The notes below the pieces were generated by a model that saw nothing but the letters and a program-made list of their open reading frames with translations, did no database searches and had not been told where the DNA came from. Both the position numbers and the translations under genes were made by a program. From assembly GCA_009823395.1 (NCBI GenBank), contig CM020518.1, positions 10,778,501 to 10,842,500 on the forward strand: a DNA stretch of 64,000 nucleotides, written 5' to 3'. Shown here in pieces: positions 23,331-35,180 of the stretch; position 1 is the stretch's first letter, and every line of letters begins with the position of its first letter. Source of the stretch: Thamnaconus septentrionalis (lineage: Eukaryota; Chordata; Actinopteri; Tetraodontiformes; Monacanthidae).

Positions 23331-25446
23331 ACCCCGCCTTCTCCTCCCCCTCCCCCTCCCCCCCAGCGCTCCCATCCCAGGTGGTAGGTCCTTGTACAAC
23401 TGGTGTTGATAAACTACCTCAGTCTGACTCGGTCATTTTGATTTGAATTAACTCCTGTTTATTAGTAGGAATAGTTTGTATTTGCATTTTGTTCTGACTT
23501 CCTGCAAACAACGCAACGCAACGCAGCAATGCTCTTCTGTATTAGACTGCAAATTACCAAACGCCCCGAAAAAGGCTCAGCTCAACTTAATGCCATAGTG
23601 CTTTTCCTTGCAATGCAGCCTTTTTTTTCCCATTGTAATTCTCCATTGGCCCGAAGGCAATTAAGGTGCCTCGAAAGGTGGCGTCTCGGAAATAACTAAT
23701 CTTTATGCAGATGAGGAAAAAGCCGAAGCTCGGAATCATCATCGTAACGTGGAATCCCGAGCAGCCTCCACATTCCTGACTCGCCCTTGCGTATTTCATT
23801 TTTCACTCTGCTGGGTCAAGAAGAATCCGCGAAGTTAATGCAAAATTTTGGGCAGTCGCCATAAAAAATAGTCAATAGTAATAGAAAAGTTTTTTTGAAC
23901 TTTCGTTCTTGGCATTGCGCCCGGGTTTTGTCGAAAACAAGCGCTGTGGCTGGTTTCTTCTTTTCGGGTGTTGGTGGTTTTCTAAAACCAACCGAGGCAC
24001 ATACCGCCACCTGCTGTATTGGACTGTGTATCACAGATTCAAGTGCTCTTCGGTGCAACAGGATTAATTGGTCCACCTGTTGTCATGAGAGAGAAAAAGA
24101 AACCTCCGTTGCAGCGATGCAGAAGCTGAAATATAGCACAACACACGTATTCGCATATAAATGAATGAAAGTGTCCTCTGAAATATCCCCACCCGAATCT
24201 TTTTCTCTTCTGTAGCATACAAAGCAGACAGTGGCATTGTAAATACCCTGTTATCATATTCAGCAGCCCTCACAATTCGTCACTGTTGGCTGCGGGAGAA
24301 AAAAAAAAAATACAATTCTGTTTGGATTTAGAGTTGGTGAATGATTTATACACAGGTGGTCCAATTCAGGGCTCCAACAGCAGCTATACATCGTCCTCAC
24401 CGAACCCGACTAAACTACAGAGATTCCAGTTGTAGGTATGCAATCTGATTACCGGAGCACAACGCTCAATAGATACCAATTTAAATATCTGTAAAAGCAA
24501 TGGCTCATAATAATTATTATGACGTAAAGGAATAAAATAAAATACATTAATCGCATTATAGAAATAATATTTTCACACCATTTCAAGGGATTTTATGAGT
24601 TATTGTCAGTGTTCCAATAAAAAAAGATGAGCTACATTTTACATTTTAAGTCTTTTATGCAATTCAACTCATTAGACCTGTGCAGCAGCATATTGAAGCA
24701 TTCATCTTAGCCTGCCTAACTTTTGCCTTTCTTGCCCCAGGGTTGTAAAGTTAGGAACTTTTTTTTTTTTTTTCAGAATTTTCATTTTATCTGTAATATG
24801 TTGAAACAAGTATCCAAAATATCTTTTGAGTCTTTTCACTGCCATTTTATCTGAATGCATTGTGAAGTTCCTCATGCATGCCAGACTAATGTGTTGTCTC
24901 GAAAAACGGCGTCCTCTCCCTGTGTTCTGCTCCCCCTGTTTTCCTCCTCCTTCCTCCCTCTGTCAGCCCGACTCCCCTTCATTTACTCGTCTGCAAGTCC
25001 CGTTAAATGATCAGTAAGCCCACGAGTGAATGTATGCAAAGCCTCTTCCACTCCACCGGCTTAGTGAGCAGCAGGTCTTAAACACACCTTGCTGAAATTC
25101 CTCTCTCTCACACACGTACACACGCAAACACACACACCGATACGCACGGAGGTTGTTGCCTTGAAGACTTGCGTCCTAGCGTGCACTCGCGCGCGCACGC
25201 AGGTACCCACGGTTAGGAAGCATGCGGGCACACACATCCAGTCACAGGTGGGATGAGTCTAGAGCGGCTCATCAGATAGGATTCTGCTTGTAAGGTCCAA
25301 ACCAATAAAAAGCCCAAATATTCTATTAAGTGTAAATCCCCTCCGCTGTTGAAGCCTGCGGAGGCAGATTAGAGAACAGACAAATGCAGAAAAGCAGTTA
25401 TGACGCTCTGGGACAAGAAGCCCCACAGATATTGGAATGTCAGACC

Positions 25447-25488
<42 letters not shown>

Positions 25489-27070
25489 GGTAGAACTGTT
25501 GCACATTTTGTAGTTAACGTGGGTGAATGTGCTCAAAGGTGTGTTTGTGTGACTACTTTTTCACAGCTGTACCTAATTGGGAACCAAATTGTTTTTTTTG
25601 TTTTTGAGAAATAATATTTATAGCACTCATGTAAGATAAATGTTTTCAGTATGCAAACCTTGATTAATGTTATCAGTCCTGTAATAGTGTTATTCATTGT
25701 GTTATTTACTTTTATGATTTTTTTCCCGCCTCAAAACTGTCCAACAACTACGAGCGTCTGTTATGATTTGTGTGCTAGCTAGAATTGGTGTCCGCTAGCT
25801 AGCTAATGTAGCCTCAGCTGCAGCCGCCTCACCCTATGAACACCTCTGTGTGTTTATGTTGGATGACATCTTGTCTCTACTGTAAAATACTACCTTACAC
25901 TAGATGTTTAATCTCATTCCTGACAAGTTGTACTCTCAAGCTGACTCTTCGAAGTAACGCAGCTGCTAGCGTTAGCCGTCCTCGCTACCGGTGAGAGCAG
26001 AATGGCAGCAAAGCGTGTGCAGTTGACTCGCCGGCGAGCTGCTCGTCACTCCTGGTGTGTCTTTCTGCACTGGTGGCTGAGTGTCTCCTCTGTGTGCAGC
26101 CACCACAGACAGCTGCAGTGTTTCACACAGAGCAGACATAGATTTCTATCAGTGACCCCCAAGGCTGTTCATTAGAATTCCGCGCACCTCTCTCAAATCT
26201 CCCTCCATCTCTTTTCCACCCGCCCTCCCTTAATTTTTTCCCCTCATCCCTCGCCACCCTCTTTTTTTTTTTTTAACTTTCCCTCCCAGTCTTACACATT
26301 GGAAGACGGCGCTTAAGCGCAGAGGGGTGAACCGTTGGTCAGCCATCATAACAACAGTGGGGTTCGCAGAGTCTCTGACGCCAGGCAACACGTAGGAAGC
26401 CTCTTCCCCTCCCACCGTCAGACAGACAGCCAGCTGCGTGCGTGCACTCGCGAACAGAGGGAGAGAGAGTGCGTGTGGTGCACTTTTGATAGTAGCGGTG
26501 CATTCACTGAATCTAGGGTGAAAGAATAGGCTAATATTCGCTGGAATCACAGAAAATAATCTCCATTTGCTGCGTCCTCCAGGCAAGTTTGAGCTGTTGT
26601 ATGTAAACTTGGATACTTTCTTTTCGTGAAAGCTTATTCCTGTACAGCTGCCTGCAAACTGCTCTTAGCCGGCCATGTTTTCTTCATTTAACAAAAACAA
26701 ACAAAAAAAACCCCAAACAAACAAAACCTGTTTCATTAACTCCTCTTTGTGCCGCTTTCCAACGCCAAATGGCTGGGAGACAAAGTGTATGCTGTATAAT
26801 TAGAGGCTAAAATATTTCCCCTGCATTGTTGAAATAACAAAATTGCAATAATAATGATAGGACAGAGCACTCGTTTTACGAGCTCAGACGCAAACAACGC
26901 GGCCACTAAATGCGAAAAAATGGGATCTCAGTCATTTATGCGCATGTTGTCGACAGAAACAAAACGGCTAAACCAAACCAATTGCACAGGCAGTGTGCCG
27001 CCAGTGCTGTTTTGTTCAGCTATTGTCGAGCTAAAATTCCCTCTAGTGATGCTAGTCTACTGCAGCGTCA
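23330..27070. other. Non-coding stretch, no gene seen
   Basis: AT-rich segment around 24300-24800 with T tracts, a (GT)n at 25450-25487 and GCTA-rich inverted tracts near 25777-25805. A near-CTCF string, CGCCACCTGCTGT, lies at 24005-24017. No gene is supported. Confidence 0.5.
25450..25487. repeat. (GT)n microsatellite
   Basis: Nineteen uninterrupted GT units. Confidence 0.92.
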
Positions 27071-27074
27071 GACA

Positions 27075-27098
27075 AGGTGTACCTAATAAAGTGGCCGG
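27075..27098 (+). mobile_element. Candidate interspersed-repeat end
   Basis: GTGTACCTAATAAAGTGGCCGG is a string I recall as a recurrent terminal segment of interspersed repeats in fish and other vertebrates. Only this end is recognisable; the element's extent and class are unknown. Confidence 0.4.
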
Positions 27099-27183
27099 AG
27101 GTTTGTTATACGACACTGGGCTTTGAACCGCATCAGGATCCACTAAGTGCTGATGTTTGCTGCACGCCTCTTTAAGTAGATGC

Positions 27184-27184
<1 letters not shown>

Positions 27185-27223
<39 letters not shown>
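27185..27223. repeat. (TG)n microsatellite
   Basis: About 19 TG units, followed by TATAAAAC. Confidence 0.9.
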
Positions 27224-27226
<3 letters not shown>

Positions 27227-27339
27227 AAACTCTGCACCGCCGTCCTCGTCCTTGGCCGGCTGCGAGATGTTTAAGGCCACATCGTGATGGGCTCACGGGG
27301 AGCAGTCACATGGCCCCGCCTCTTCTCTCCATCATCCTC

Positions 27340-27360
27340 CTGCTGCTGCTGCTGCTGCTG
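27340..27360. repeat. (CTG)n microsatellite
   Basis: Seven CTG units, 11 bp before the 19-bp hairpin at 27371. Confidence 0.85.
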
Positions 27361-27370
27361 CCTCCGTCTG

Positions 27371-27424
27371 TTTTGCAGCAACTGTGCTGCCAGAAGGGGG
27401 GGTCGCAGCACAGTTGCTGCAAAA
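27371..27424 (+). other. Perfect 19-bp stem-loop
   Basis: The left arm TTTTGCAGCAACTGTGCTG (27371-27389) and right arm (27406-27424) are exact reverse complements around a 16-nt G-rich loop. An A-rich AAATA tract to about 27455 follows. The structure is seen directly. It could be an RNA hairpin, a cruciform or the scar of a fold-back insertion. It is shorter than a typical pre-miRNA stem and has no bulges, so no RNA gene is claimed. Confidence 0.8.
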
Positions 27425-28166
27425 AAAATAAATAAATAAATAAAAAAATAAAAAAGACATGTGCGCGAAGCACGTTGCCCAACGTTCCGTCGGTATAGAA
27501 GCACCCACACAGACAGTTCACCTGTCGGCGGTAACTTTGCCCCCCCCCCTCTTCTCGCTCGCTCTCTCCCACTCTCTCTCTTTGTCATGGGCGTAACGCG
27601 GTTGCGGGAGGAAATTCAGCGTCTCCGGCAAAGACGCATTGGCGCCTGTCACAAACTATTGAATGCGGCCGCGCACCTCCAAGTGAGCGGCCGCTCACAT
27701 TAGTCTATGTCACCGCGCCGCCGCGCTTACATGTGTAGGTGGTTGCAGTTTATCGACGCCGGCTCCATTTATCTTCAACGCCGCGACTGCGCACCAGCTC
27801 GCGAGCTTCTTGTTTTCGCTGGTGGTGAAGACGGGGCAGATTTTCTTTTGTTTATTTTTTTGGAGCAGAAACTCTGCAAACGCTGCATCACAGGAAGTTT
27901 TACCAGTGGTGAAATGAAAGGATTTTATCTGCTGTTTTGTGATTGCTGCCTCTGTGCCAAAAAAAAAATAAATAAACACTATTTTTTTTTTCTCCAACTG
28001 TGACATTACCGCGAGCCAAACAAGCAGAGCAGGCGCCTCGTGAAGCCGCCTGTCTTCCATCTTTGAATGACGCAGTTTTCAAATTCCGTGCTGTTGACTT
28101 GTGATTGGAAGGGTGGACGACTTGGGTCAACCATCGCTTTCTGCAGCTTCAGGAGCAATTTGCTCA

Positions 28167-28194
28167 GTGTGTGTGTGTGTGTGTGTGTGTGTGT
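28167..28194. repeat. (GT)n microsatellite
   Basis: Fourteen GT units. Confidence 0.9.
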
Positions 28195-28429
28195 AGCCGC
28201 ACCTAATTTTAAGAGAAACACCTCGATAGGCCGACGCGAGAACATTTTGTTCCCTCGGAAAAATGTGACAAACAGGCACGGAAATGTCAGCCGTGTCGCT
28301 CGGAGACGGTGGCGGTGAAATGTGCCTCTGTTCCACTCCCCCCCTTTTTTTTTTCCTACCAGCCGTTGGCCTCGTCGAGACAATGGGAGACGAGCTCTCA
28401 CGTTTTGTGCGTCTCGCCGAACGCGGCGG

Positions 28430-28451
28430 CATCGTTTCTCGTGAAACGATG
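28430..28451. other. 9-bp perfect hairpin upstream of first exon
   Basis: CATCGTTTC and GAAACGATG flank the loop TCGT. It lies about 245 bp before the exon at 28696. Function unknown. Confidence 0.5.
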
Positions 28452-28695
28452 GCAAGCGGCCCTCGTGCGTTTGTCCAGTCAAACTGAAAACGTGAAATGC
28501 ACCTTTTTGTTTTGCCTCTTCAAAGGCGTTCTCTCCACATGACCCCCCCCCCCGACACCTCCCCGACACTCCCTCGTGGCGTGTGGCGTGCGTGTGTGTC
28601 AATTTGTGTTTGCACATGTGCCTGCACGCGCGATCGCACATGTCCCTCCGAACAAACACCAACGCCGCTGCCCCTTGTCTGTTTGTCCCATGCAG

Positions 28696-28779
28696 AATTT
28701 CTGTGAGTGTGTGCCCAGCTCCTCCCAGCTCAAGCACCGCTGGTCAGACTCTGAAACTGCCAGAGAGACCCCGGCCAAG
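28696..28779 (+). CDS. fibcd1: fibcd1 exon: N-terminal cytoplasmic tail (tentative)
   Basis: An 84-nt, 28-codon phase-0 exon. A pyrimidine-rich tract (CCCCTTGTCTGTTTGTCCC) and ATGCAG precede it, and CCAAG|GTAAGG follows. The translation contains SSSQLKHRW and ends ETPAK, joining in frame to RMSCSYLL of the next exon. Human FIBCD1 has a tail of about the same size with a similarly placed QL pair just before the membrane segment. An ATG at 28690 overlaps the acceptor in frame. If that ATG is the true start, this is the first coding exon and the apparent acceptor is unused; otherwise the initiator lies in an unseen upstream exon. Identity rests on position, phase and weak similarity. Confidence 0.6.
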
Positions 28780-28994
28780 GTAAGGCCCCACCCTCCCGCC
28801 TCCCGCCGCCTGTCTGTGTCACCCGAGCGTCACGTGTGGCTCTTGACAGATGGCAACAAACCAGTCGTTTGTTTTCACTTCTCAGTCTTCAAGCAACCAA
28901 CACAGTTTTAAGGTTCCGTACTCCTTCCCCGAGTCGCACGGAGCCACCTCATGCGACTGATGCTGAATAAAATTTAGCAGATCTCCACAATGCA

Positions 28995-29036
28995 GCATAT
29001 TTAGTCCTCTGTGTGCAGCCGCCTCCTAAAAACACA
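28995..29036 (-). repeat. Dispersed short repeat, copy 4
   Basis: On the minus strand: TTTTTAGGAGGCGGCTGCAC then ACAGAGGACTAAATATG. It is about 215 bp inside the first visible fibcd1 intron. Confidence 0.6.
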
Positions 29037-30850
29037 CACTGGGGAATTCACTGACAGGATAGTGAAAAGTGTCGTTAAAAGACCCGGGTACAATTTTAGT
29101 ACAGTATCAGATAATTGGAACCATCTGCCACCAATGATGTCACACGAGCGTCAACTTTCTTCTGAAGGATCATTTCAGAACAACATTTGTAGTCGTGGCT
29201 GTTTTCTTTCTCTTTAACCTTCATTTATCTTTGCGTTCTATCGGGCCTGAGTTGGTGCGCAATTTATTTTTAGATGCTATTTGCCCATTACATAACTGAA
29301 ACAGAGCTACCGCCATGGGGGATCTTAAAAACAAACAAAATCCATACCACAGTGATTAGAACGCTTTTGTGTTACCTCAATTTTGCCAACTGCGCTCGGC
29401 ACAGCAAACTCGCTAACCTCGTTTTAGCTTGTTGCGCCACCTCTTCTCGTCGACTGATATCCCACTCTTCAAGTCAAAAACAACCCCCCCCTTTCATTTT
29501 GAACAGCGAGGGGGAGAGGATTAGCTATCTTTTTTTTTGTCATCTTCATCTGCTCCTTCCCCCGCGAGCGACGGCGGTGACATTCTCGGCGGGCTTACTG
29601 CATATTATGCGTCACATTTGGGCTGCAGAGATGGCACAACCTCAGCTTAACCGCACAAACGAGAATTAGGAGGGATTAAGCCCGGGAGATTCTTTTGCAC
29701 TGAGTGCAGAGATCAGGGTCTGCGGCAGGAAAGCAAAAAAAAAAAATAAATAAAAAAAGAAGAAGAACTCGGGCGCGGGGATTTGTTTAGCGATGGTGCC
29801 GTGTTATCCAAGCAGCAGGCGCAAAAAAAGCATTTGGGATCGGAAAAACACGGCGAGCCGGCGTGAGAAAAGACCTTCAGGCCCGCGAGACTCCCCGCCG
29901 GGCTCGCGCCTTCCTAATGAGCGGCATATATCGTCTCGTCCAATGGCTGCCCGCCGCTCAGTGCGGGACGACGCTTTTCAGCGCTGCCCGTCTTCGCATC
30001 AGGATTCGCTAGTCGTCGTCCGTACCCCTCCGTCCCCCCACCCACACCGGAGTCCCGCAGCGCAGCTCCGGCGGAGACAAGAGCGGATCTGAAAGTCGGC
30101 CGCTAATTACAGGATTGGCTCCTGCTGCGAGTTCGAGAGACTCGTTTTCGAGCAGGAAAAGAGGCCGCTCGCAGCGCCTTAACGCCACTCGGGCTGAGGG
30201 AAGGTTTAATGAGCGGGTAGCCGCATGCTATTACGACTGGTAGTATCATTTTAAGTAACCGATGGTCAAAATAAATAAGCAGCCAGACGCTCCGCGCTGT
30301 CACGCCGCCTTTTTTTTCTCTCTCCCTTAGAGGCTAAAAATAGCAACACCTGACGTTGCCGCCGCCGCCGTCGTCTTTAGAGATGCGCCAGCGTGTCAGC
30401 GGATGATGTTCCCCTTAACTGCTGCCTTCCCGCTGTCAGAGGAGACGCTATTAACCGGCGTAGGGCTTTTGGCTGAAGTCAACCTTGCGGAATTAGGTGA
30501 AGGAGCGTTACTGGGTCGTTATGTTTGAGTTACTTAGCGGTGATCCCCGTGAAATAAGCAACAGAGATCAGCAAAGGCCTTACTCGGCTCTGATTGGGTT
30601 TGGCTGGAGGATAATGATGAAGGTGGAGGGTGAGAGATCGAGGCGAGGAGTAGTGAGGAATTCTATAAATCACCCCAAGAGAAGTAATTAGCCCCGTGTT
30701 TACAGGTTCCTTCAAAAAAAAAAAAAAACATTGGATTTTAGCTAGTTTTTAGCTAGCTGAAACCCAATATTGGTGAGGGATCATTGCCGTTCGTGACACC
30801 ACAAAGGGTTGATAGCCAGAACTTTCTGAAATACTTCTCGATGCATTTAT

Positions 30851-30851
<1 letters not shown>

Positions 30852-30881
<30 letters not shown>
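30852..30881. repeat. (CA)n microsatellite
   Basis: Fifteen CA units followed by ATATAT. Confidence 0.9.
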
Positions 30882-30886
<5 letters not shown>

Positions 30887-31019
30887 GTTTGAATAAATAA
30901 AACGTTGCCACTTGCCAAGAACATCGCAATAATCCGTGCACCACCCGTCGTCATTTGCATGTTCTGGATGTGTCACTTGAAGGATCTATTCCAAAAAGGC
31001 TTTACATCTTTCTTTTTTT

Positions 31020-31330
31020 CTTCCTTGCGCATTGTTGCGGCGTGTACATCGCAGCCCCGTGGGTGTGCCGGCACCGGCGTACATCCCTGTAGATGTTGCC
31101 AATCCCTCTGCTAACAATGAGCGCGCGCCTCGCCGCCGTAGATGCCTCCCGCCGATTTCTTCCAGTTTGCGGCTCAGCGAAACGGAACAACGTTTGCATG
31201 GTGGCCATTCTGCACCTGCGAGGCCATTGTGCTCGTCATGCGCCCTCCCTTTCAGTCAGTCAGACCTTCGGCGGCGCACACCTGCACACTGCACAGCGGC
31301 GGCGCTGCGCAACACTGTTGATATGCAAAC
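31020..31330. other. CpG-dense intronic patch
   Basis: CpG-rich sequence including GAGCGCGCGCCTCGCCGCC near 31119 and CGGCGGCGC near 31300. It could be an internal regulatory element or alternative promoter 1.5-1.8 kb before the transmembrane exon. Confidence 0.3.
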
Positions 31331-32785
31331 GACTGACGATTCCAGAGCGCAGCCGGAGCTCTTTGTCAAAGCGGGAGAGGATTCGGAAAGAAAAGGGAGA
31401 AGCGTCTTTCATGAAGCGTGTTTCCCTCCAGCTCCTCTCTGTCGTGACGGTGTGTTTGGGGGGGGGGGAACAGAGACGTGAGAACATTCTGCAAAGCAAT
31501 GCACATGTTCTCGCTCCGCTGTTGAAAGTGTTTGTCAGAAATCCTGTTTGTGCGCCTGTTTTTGCCGGAGTTTGTGCGTTTGTGTGTGTTGGTGAAAGCT
31601 CGAGTTGAAGCCTGCCGTTGCCGTCACGCGCGCGTTTGCGGGCCTTTCTGCTAATTGGTAGTTTGCCATCATGATGACAGTCGCCGTCGGATAAACAGTA
31701 CTTAGATACTTGCTCAGACAACCAGATGAATAACAAGTCGGTAATTGGGAGGAAGAACCGTCTTCCTTCGTCCGCGCGCGTGCTTTCTTTGGCTCCGAGC
31801 TAAGTGACGTGAAGGAGGTTCTGCGGAGGAAACGGCGCCGCTGCGTCCGCACGTCACACCAGACTGACGAGTCCTGCCGTTTGTCATCACGATTTCTTTC
31901 CTCTCTCCTTCATAAGAAGGTTGGGGATAAGACCACTTCCTGAACAGCGCCATCGATAAACCTCAAGTGCAACGCGGCCCATTAGCCTCCCATCGGCGCG
32001 CTTCACTTATTTACATACTTATGAGCGCGCGCGCTCCTCGCCACGCTTTTTACAACGGGCAGCGGCTGGAGTGGGACCGCCGCCGCAGCGGTGGTCTCGC
32101 AGAGAGAAATGCTCTCTGTGTATTTGAATAAGTGCAATGATAACCTGCCGATTCATTGGTGGCATTCAAGTGCGTTGGCCGCCGTTCATAATGCATCGCC
32201 GGCTCCTTCCTGTCCATTGTTATTCCTCTTCAGCCGAGTTGGGGGGAGGGGGGGCGGCAGGAAACGGAGCCGGATTGTGAAAGCGGAGCCCATTACCGCT
32301 TAAAAGATTCCGCCTGTTCATTCATCATTATTCCGAGTGGCTCCCGTTTCATTTCTTTCACTCTCACTCCCACTCCACACCACCTTTCCTTCGGGCGTGA
32401 AGATGCCCCGAATGGTTCCTCTCACTCGGTGTTGCGACAGGAACCGTCGCTCCGGTTCTTTGTTTTCCAAAATGTTTTTGCGCTCCTCCGCGACGGCGGC
32501 AAACTTGAAGGAGTGTGATTTTTCACGCTGTATAATTAATTCGGGATCCCATTCTGACAGATGGGCGATATGGTGATGCTGGTGAGCGCGAGAGCATCTG
32601 GCATTCACAACGATGTCCCCGGTGACGGATGAATGGATGTGGCTGCTGTTTTGGGCCAAGCAGATGTTTTGTTTTGTCTCTCGCTGTCTCTCCATGCTGT
32701 AATTTTCCCTCCTGCGCTCGCTGTGATACTAACTAGAGCCTTCTCACCTCTCTGTCCCATCCCTCCATCCCTCCCGATTGTCCAG

Positions 32786-33265
32786 AGGATGAGCTGCAGC
32801 TACCTGCTCTGCACCATCCTGCTCTTCGTGGCCGTGCTGCTGGCCGTCACCGTCACCGGCACCATCCTCTTCATGAACCACTACCAGGCCCCGCCCATGT
32901 CCGACGGCCTGCCCCACATCTCCACCAACCAGGACGAGGCCAACGCGCTGGTGACGGTGGAGCGCGGCGACGGCTCGCGCATCAACATCTTCATCGACCC
33001 CAACTGCCCCGACTACAACAGCAACTTCCTGCGGCTGGAGGGCGTGCAGACGTCGCTGCTCCACTCGCTGACCGACCACGACTCGGACTTGAAGTCGGTG
33101 AAGGGACAGGACCGGGCGCTGCTCGTCAATCTGGCCGAAGAGGTGGCCAAGCTGTCGGCGCACGCCGGCCAGCTGAAAATGGACTACGAGGCCCTGCGCA
33201 GGGGTCAGGGCAATCTGGGGCAGGACCTCAACACGCTGCAGGCGGAGCAGGGACGTCTCATACAG
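32786..33265 (+). CDS. fibcd1: fibcd1 exon: transmembrane segment and coiled-coil stalk
   Basis: A 480-nt phase-0 exon (160 codons) between TTGTCCAG and GTGAGA. It encodes a type II membrane anchor: residues about 5-29 are hydrophobic (YLLCTILLFVAVLLAVTVTG), preceded by RMSCS and followed by NHYQAPP. The ectodomain then has ALVTVERGDGSRINIFIDP, matching the same block in human FIBCD1 (ALVTVER, IDPRCPD). A helical stalk follows with heptad-like leucines (LLHSLTDH, LAEEVAKLSAHAGQL, LGQDLNTLQAEQGRLIQ). FIBCD1 is a tetrameric cell-surface receptor for acetylated structures such as chitin; the stalk drives oligomerisation. Third positions are strongly G/C, unlike the flanking introns. Identification is firm. 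ATG at 32789 is a possible but unlikely alternative start. Confidence 0.95.
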
Positions 33266-33324
33266 GTGAGACACGTTCCGGATGTCATTTGATTGAGGCT
33301 GAAGTCTCACTCCCCCACAACGCA

Positions 33325-33530
33325 ATACAATACGGGTTGTACAGCCTGATGAGACACAAAACAGTGCGATCCAATCACCATACAAGATGTGATGCAATGT
33401 AGGACGATGAAAAACACTTCAGGATGATATGATATAACACAGGGAATGCAATACAGGATGTGCTGATATGATACAGGCCAATACGATACGATGCGATACG
33501 ATACAATATGGAAAATACGATACTGTCATT
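33325..33530. repeat. Degenerate (GATAC)n-type tract
   Basis: Recurring CAATAC, GATAC, GATGC and GATATGAT pentamer-like units, best preserved at about 33480-33530. It starts about 60 bp after the exon donor. Confidence 0.65.
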
Positions 33531-33725
33531 GTCCTCATCTTGAAACGTTGACTCGGACTCTCGAAGTCTCGAAGCGCTGTGCACATTTCCTGCTTTGATG
33601 GAGGTATCAACAATAGCAACAGCACAAACAGAATCACAAATAAACTTTGTCGGAATGTATGTGAAGTAACAACAACAAAAAAAAGCAAATTGCTCAAAAA
33701 AATTAAACAATGTAAGATACTGAAG

Positions 33726-33981
33726 TAGGGCTGCAACAATTCCTCAAGCAATTCACGTAACTCCATTACAAAAAAATAATAGAGGAATTTCATCTGGCTC
33801 GAGGCGTCGTTTAATTCAATTTAAAGCTTGCGTTTCGCACGGACTATTTTCAGTGTGACACAAAGTGCTTCCGTCACAGGCCATGCGCCCAATGCAAACG
33901 GGGAGAAATCGGAAGCGGTCTTTTGGCGACGGCAGAACGAAGAATAATCGATTCCCAAAATACTCGATAGCTGCAGCTCCA
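33726..33981. mobile_element. hAT-type MITE
   Basis: A 256-bp element whose left end TAGGGCTGCAACAATTCC and inverted right end TGGAGCTGCAGCTATCGAG share the GCTGCA core of a hAT family abundant in fish. Internal CTCGAGGCGTCGTTTAATT and AATAATCGATTCCCAAAATA also fit. It is flanked by TACTGAAG (33718-33725) and CACTGAAG (33982-33989), an 8-bp target duplication with one change, the hAT hallmark. It has no transposase and is non-autonomous. Confidence 0.8.
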
Positions 33982-34839
33982 CACTGAAGCAAGACAAGAC
34001 GAGTTAAAGGAGAACAAAAGAAACACGCCGCGATGCCAAAGGACTTCAAAACACATGGCTCAGTCGGAGTTGTGATTCTCAAACTTGAGGGCATTTTCAC
34101 AGTTTATTTTCGAGGTGTGAGCGGAGTGTACTGCCGGAGTAAGCGACTCGGGTTGCGATCACTTAAGAGATAATGATGGACGGGCGCTAGGGAAGCCTCG
34201 GCGTGTGCATTTGGCTCCGGATTCGCAAAAAAGTGCATCAACAGCGAATCGGCCCGAGGGAAATATGCAAGCCGATTCAGAACAAGTCGCCTGTTTCAGA
34301 TGAAACCAAGAGCGTTCAGGTGTGAAAACAAAACCCGTCATGATGTGGATGCTGATGCATCGTGTTTATCATTCCCACCACGACCCACAGTGGGCCGCCT
34401 GACACTTTTTGCGTTTTTTTTTTTTTCTTGTGGCAGCTCGAATGCACTCAGAGGCAGAGCCATCGGACAAAAACCAATAACGCTGCAGCGTCTGAGCAAG
34501 AAGAAAAACACATTTTCTATGGGTTGACCTTAACTACTGAACGGAGACGTTTGAGGGCTACATTGTGGAACACCATCAATACGTATTGATTGCGACGCCA
34601 CCTCGAGACATCAGACGGCTCCGCGTGTTTTTGTGTTGGTTTGGCTCTCTGAACTTAAAGATAAATATGAGTATTGTTTGTTTAGACCAACGCCACTCTT
34701 ATTTTAACACATTATGTCATGATGGAAATCCACCTTGTTACGCAACCTCAGGAATCGAGGCTCTCGAAGAGGCAGGACAGTGTTTCTCTGAAACCTCTCG
34801 GAAGGAAAACATAATTGGGCCTCATTTCAGCTTCACGCG

Positions 34840-35180
34840 CTCCACATTGATTCCGCGACGGCGCTTTCGCGCAGCGCGCGTGGCGAATCTTCAATCTGCA
34901 TGCTCCTTTCATTTTGGTCACGTCTCCTCCCCGCCCGCAGTTAAGAGATTCCCCTTGCCGCCAGCCGCGGCGCTTCGACAAACGGATGTTTGTTTGTCTG
35001 TCGCGTTGGTTCGCTCCGGCGCCAGATCCATTCGGCTCCGAGGCCTTGGAACGTGCGGAAAATCGGGACTCCCGGGCGAAGTTCCTGGCAGTCCGGACAC
35101 TTCGAGTGATTGATTTCCTCTCGGGAGACGAGGCATGTGGCGCGCACTTCCGCTGTCCCTTCACCAACGCCGCCGCCGCC
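34840..35180. other. CpG-dense intronic patch
   Basis: CpG-rich sequence (GACGGCGCTTTCGCGCAGCG, GCCGCCGCCGCC) in the middle of the intron. Long open frames in several phases are due to few AT-rich stops. A regulatory role is possible; nothing else is recognised. Confidence 0.3.

Larger units (their letters stand above)
28780..32785 (+). other. fibcd1: fibcd1 intron, about 4.0 kb
   Basis: Donor GTAAGG and acceptor ATTGTCCAG. It contains dispersed-repeat copy 4, a (CA)n at 30852-30881, GC-rich CpG patches at about 29850-30100 and 31020-31330, and C-tract/G-tract runs. Open frames up to 171 codons inside it have no recognisable domains. Confidence 0.65.

Noticed and set aside
28006..28737. A 243-codon minus-strand frame overlapping the first fibcd1 exon
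   Set aside because: It reads through a (GT)n microsatellite as THTHTH and has no domain; it is antisense to the better supported exon.
32744..33397. A 217-codon minus-strand frame opposite the transmembrane exon
   Set aside because: It is the antisense shadow of a coding exon with G/C-rich third positions, which removes stops on the opposite strand.
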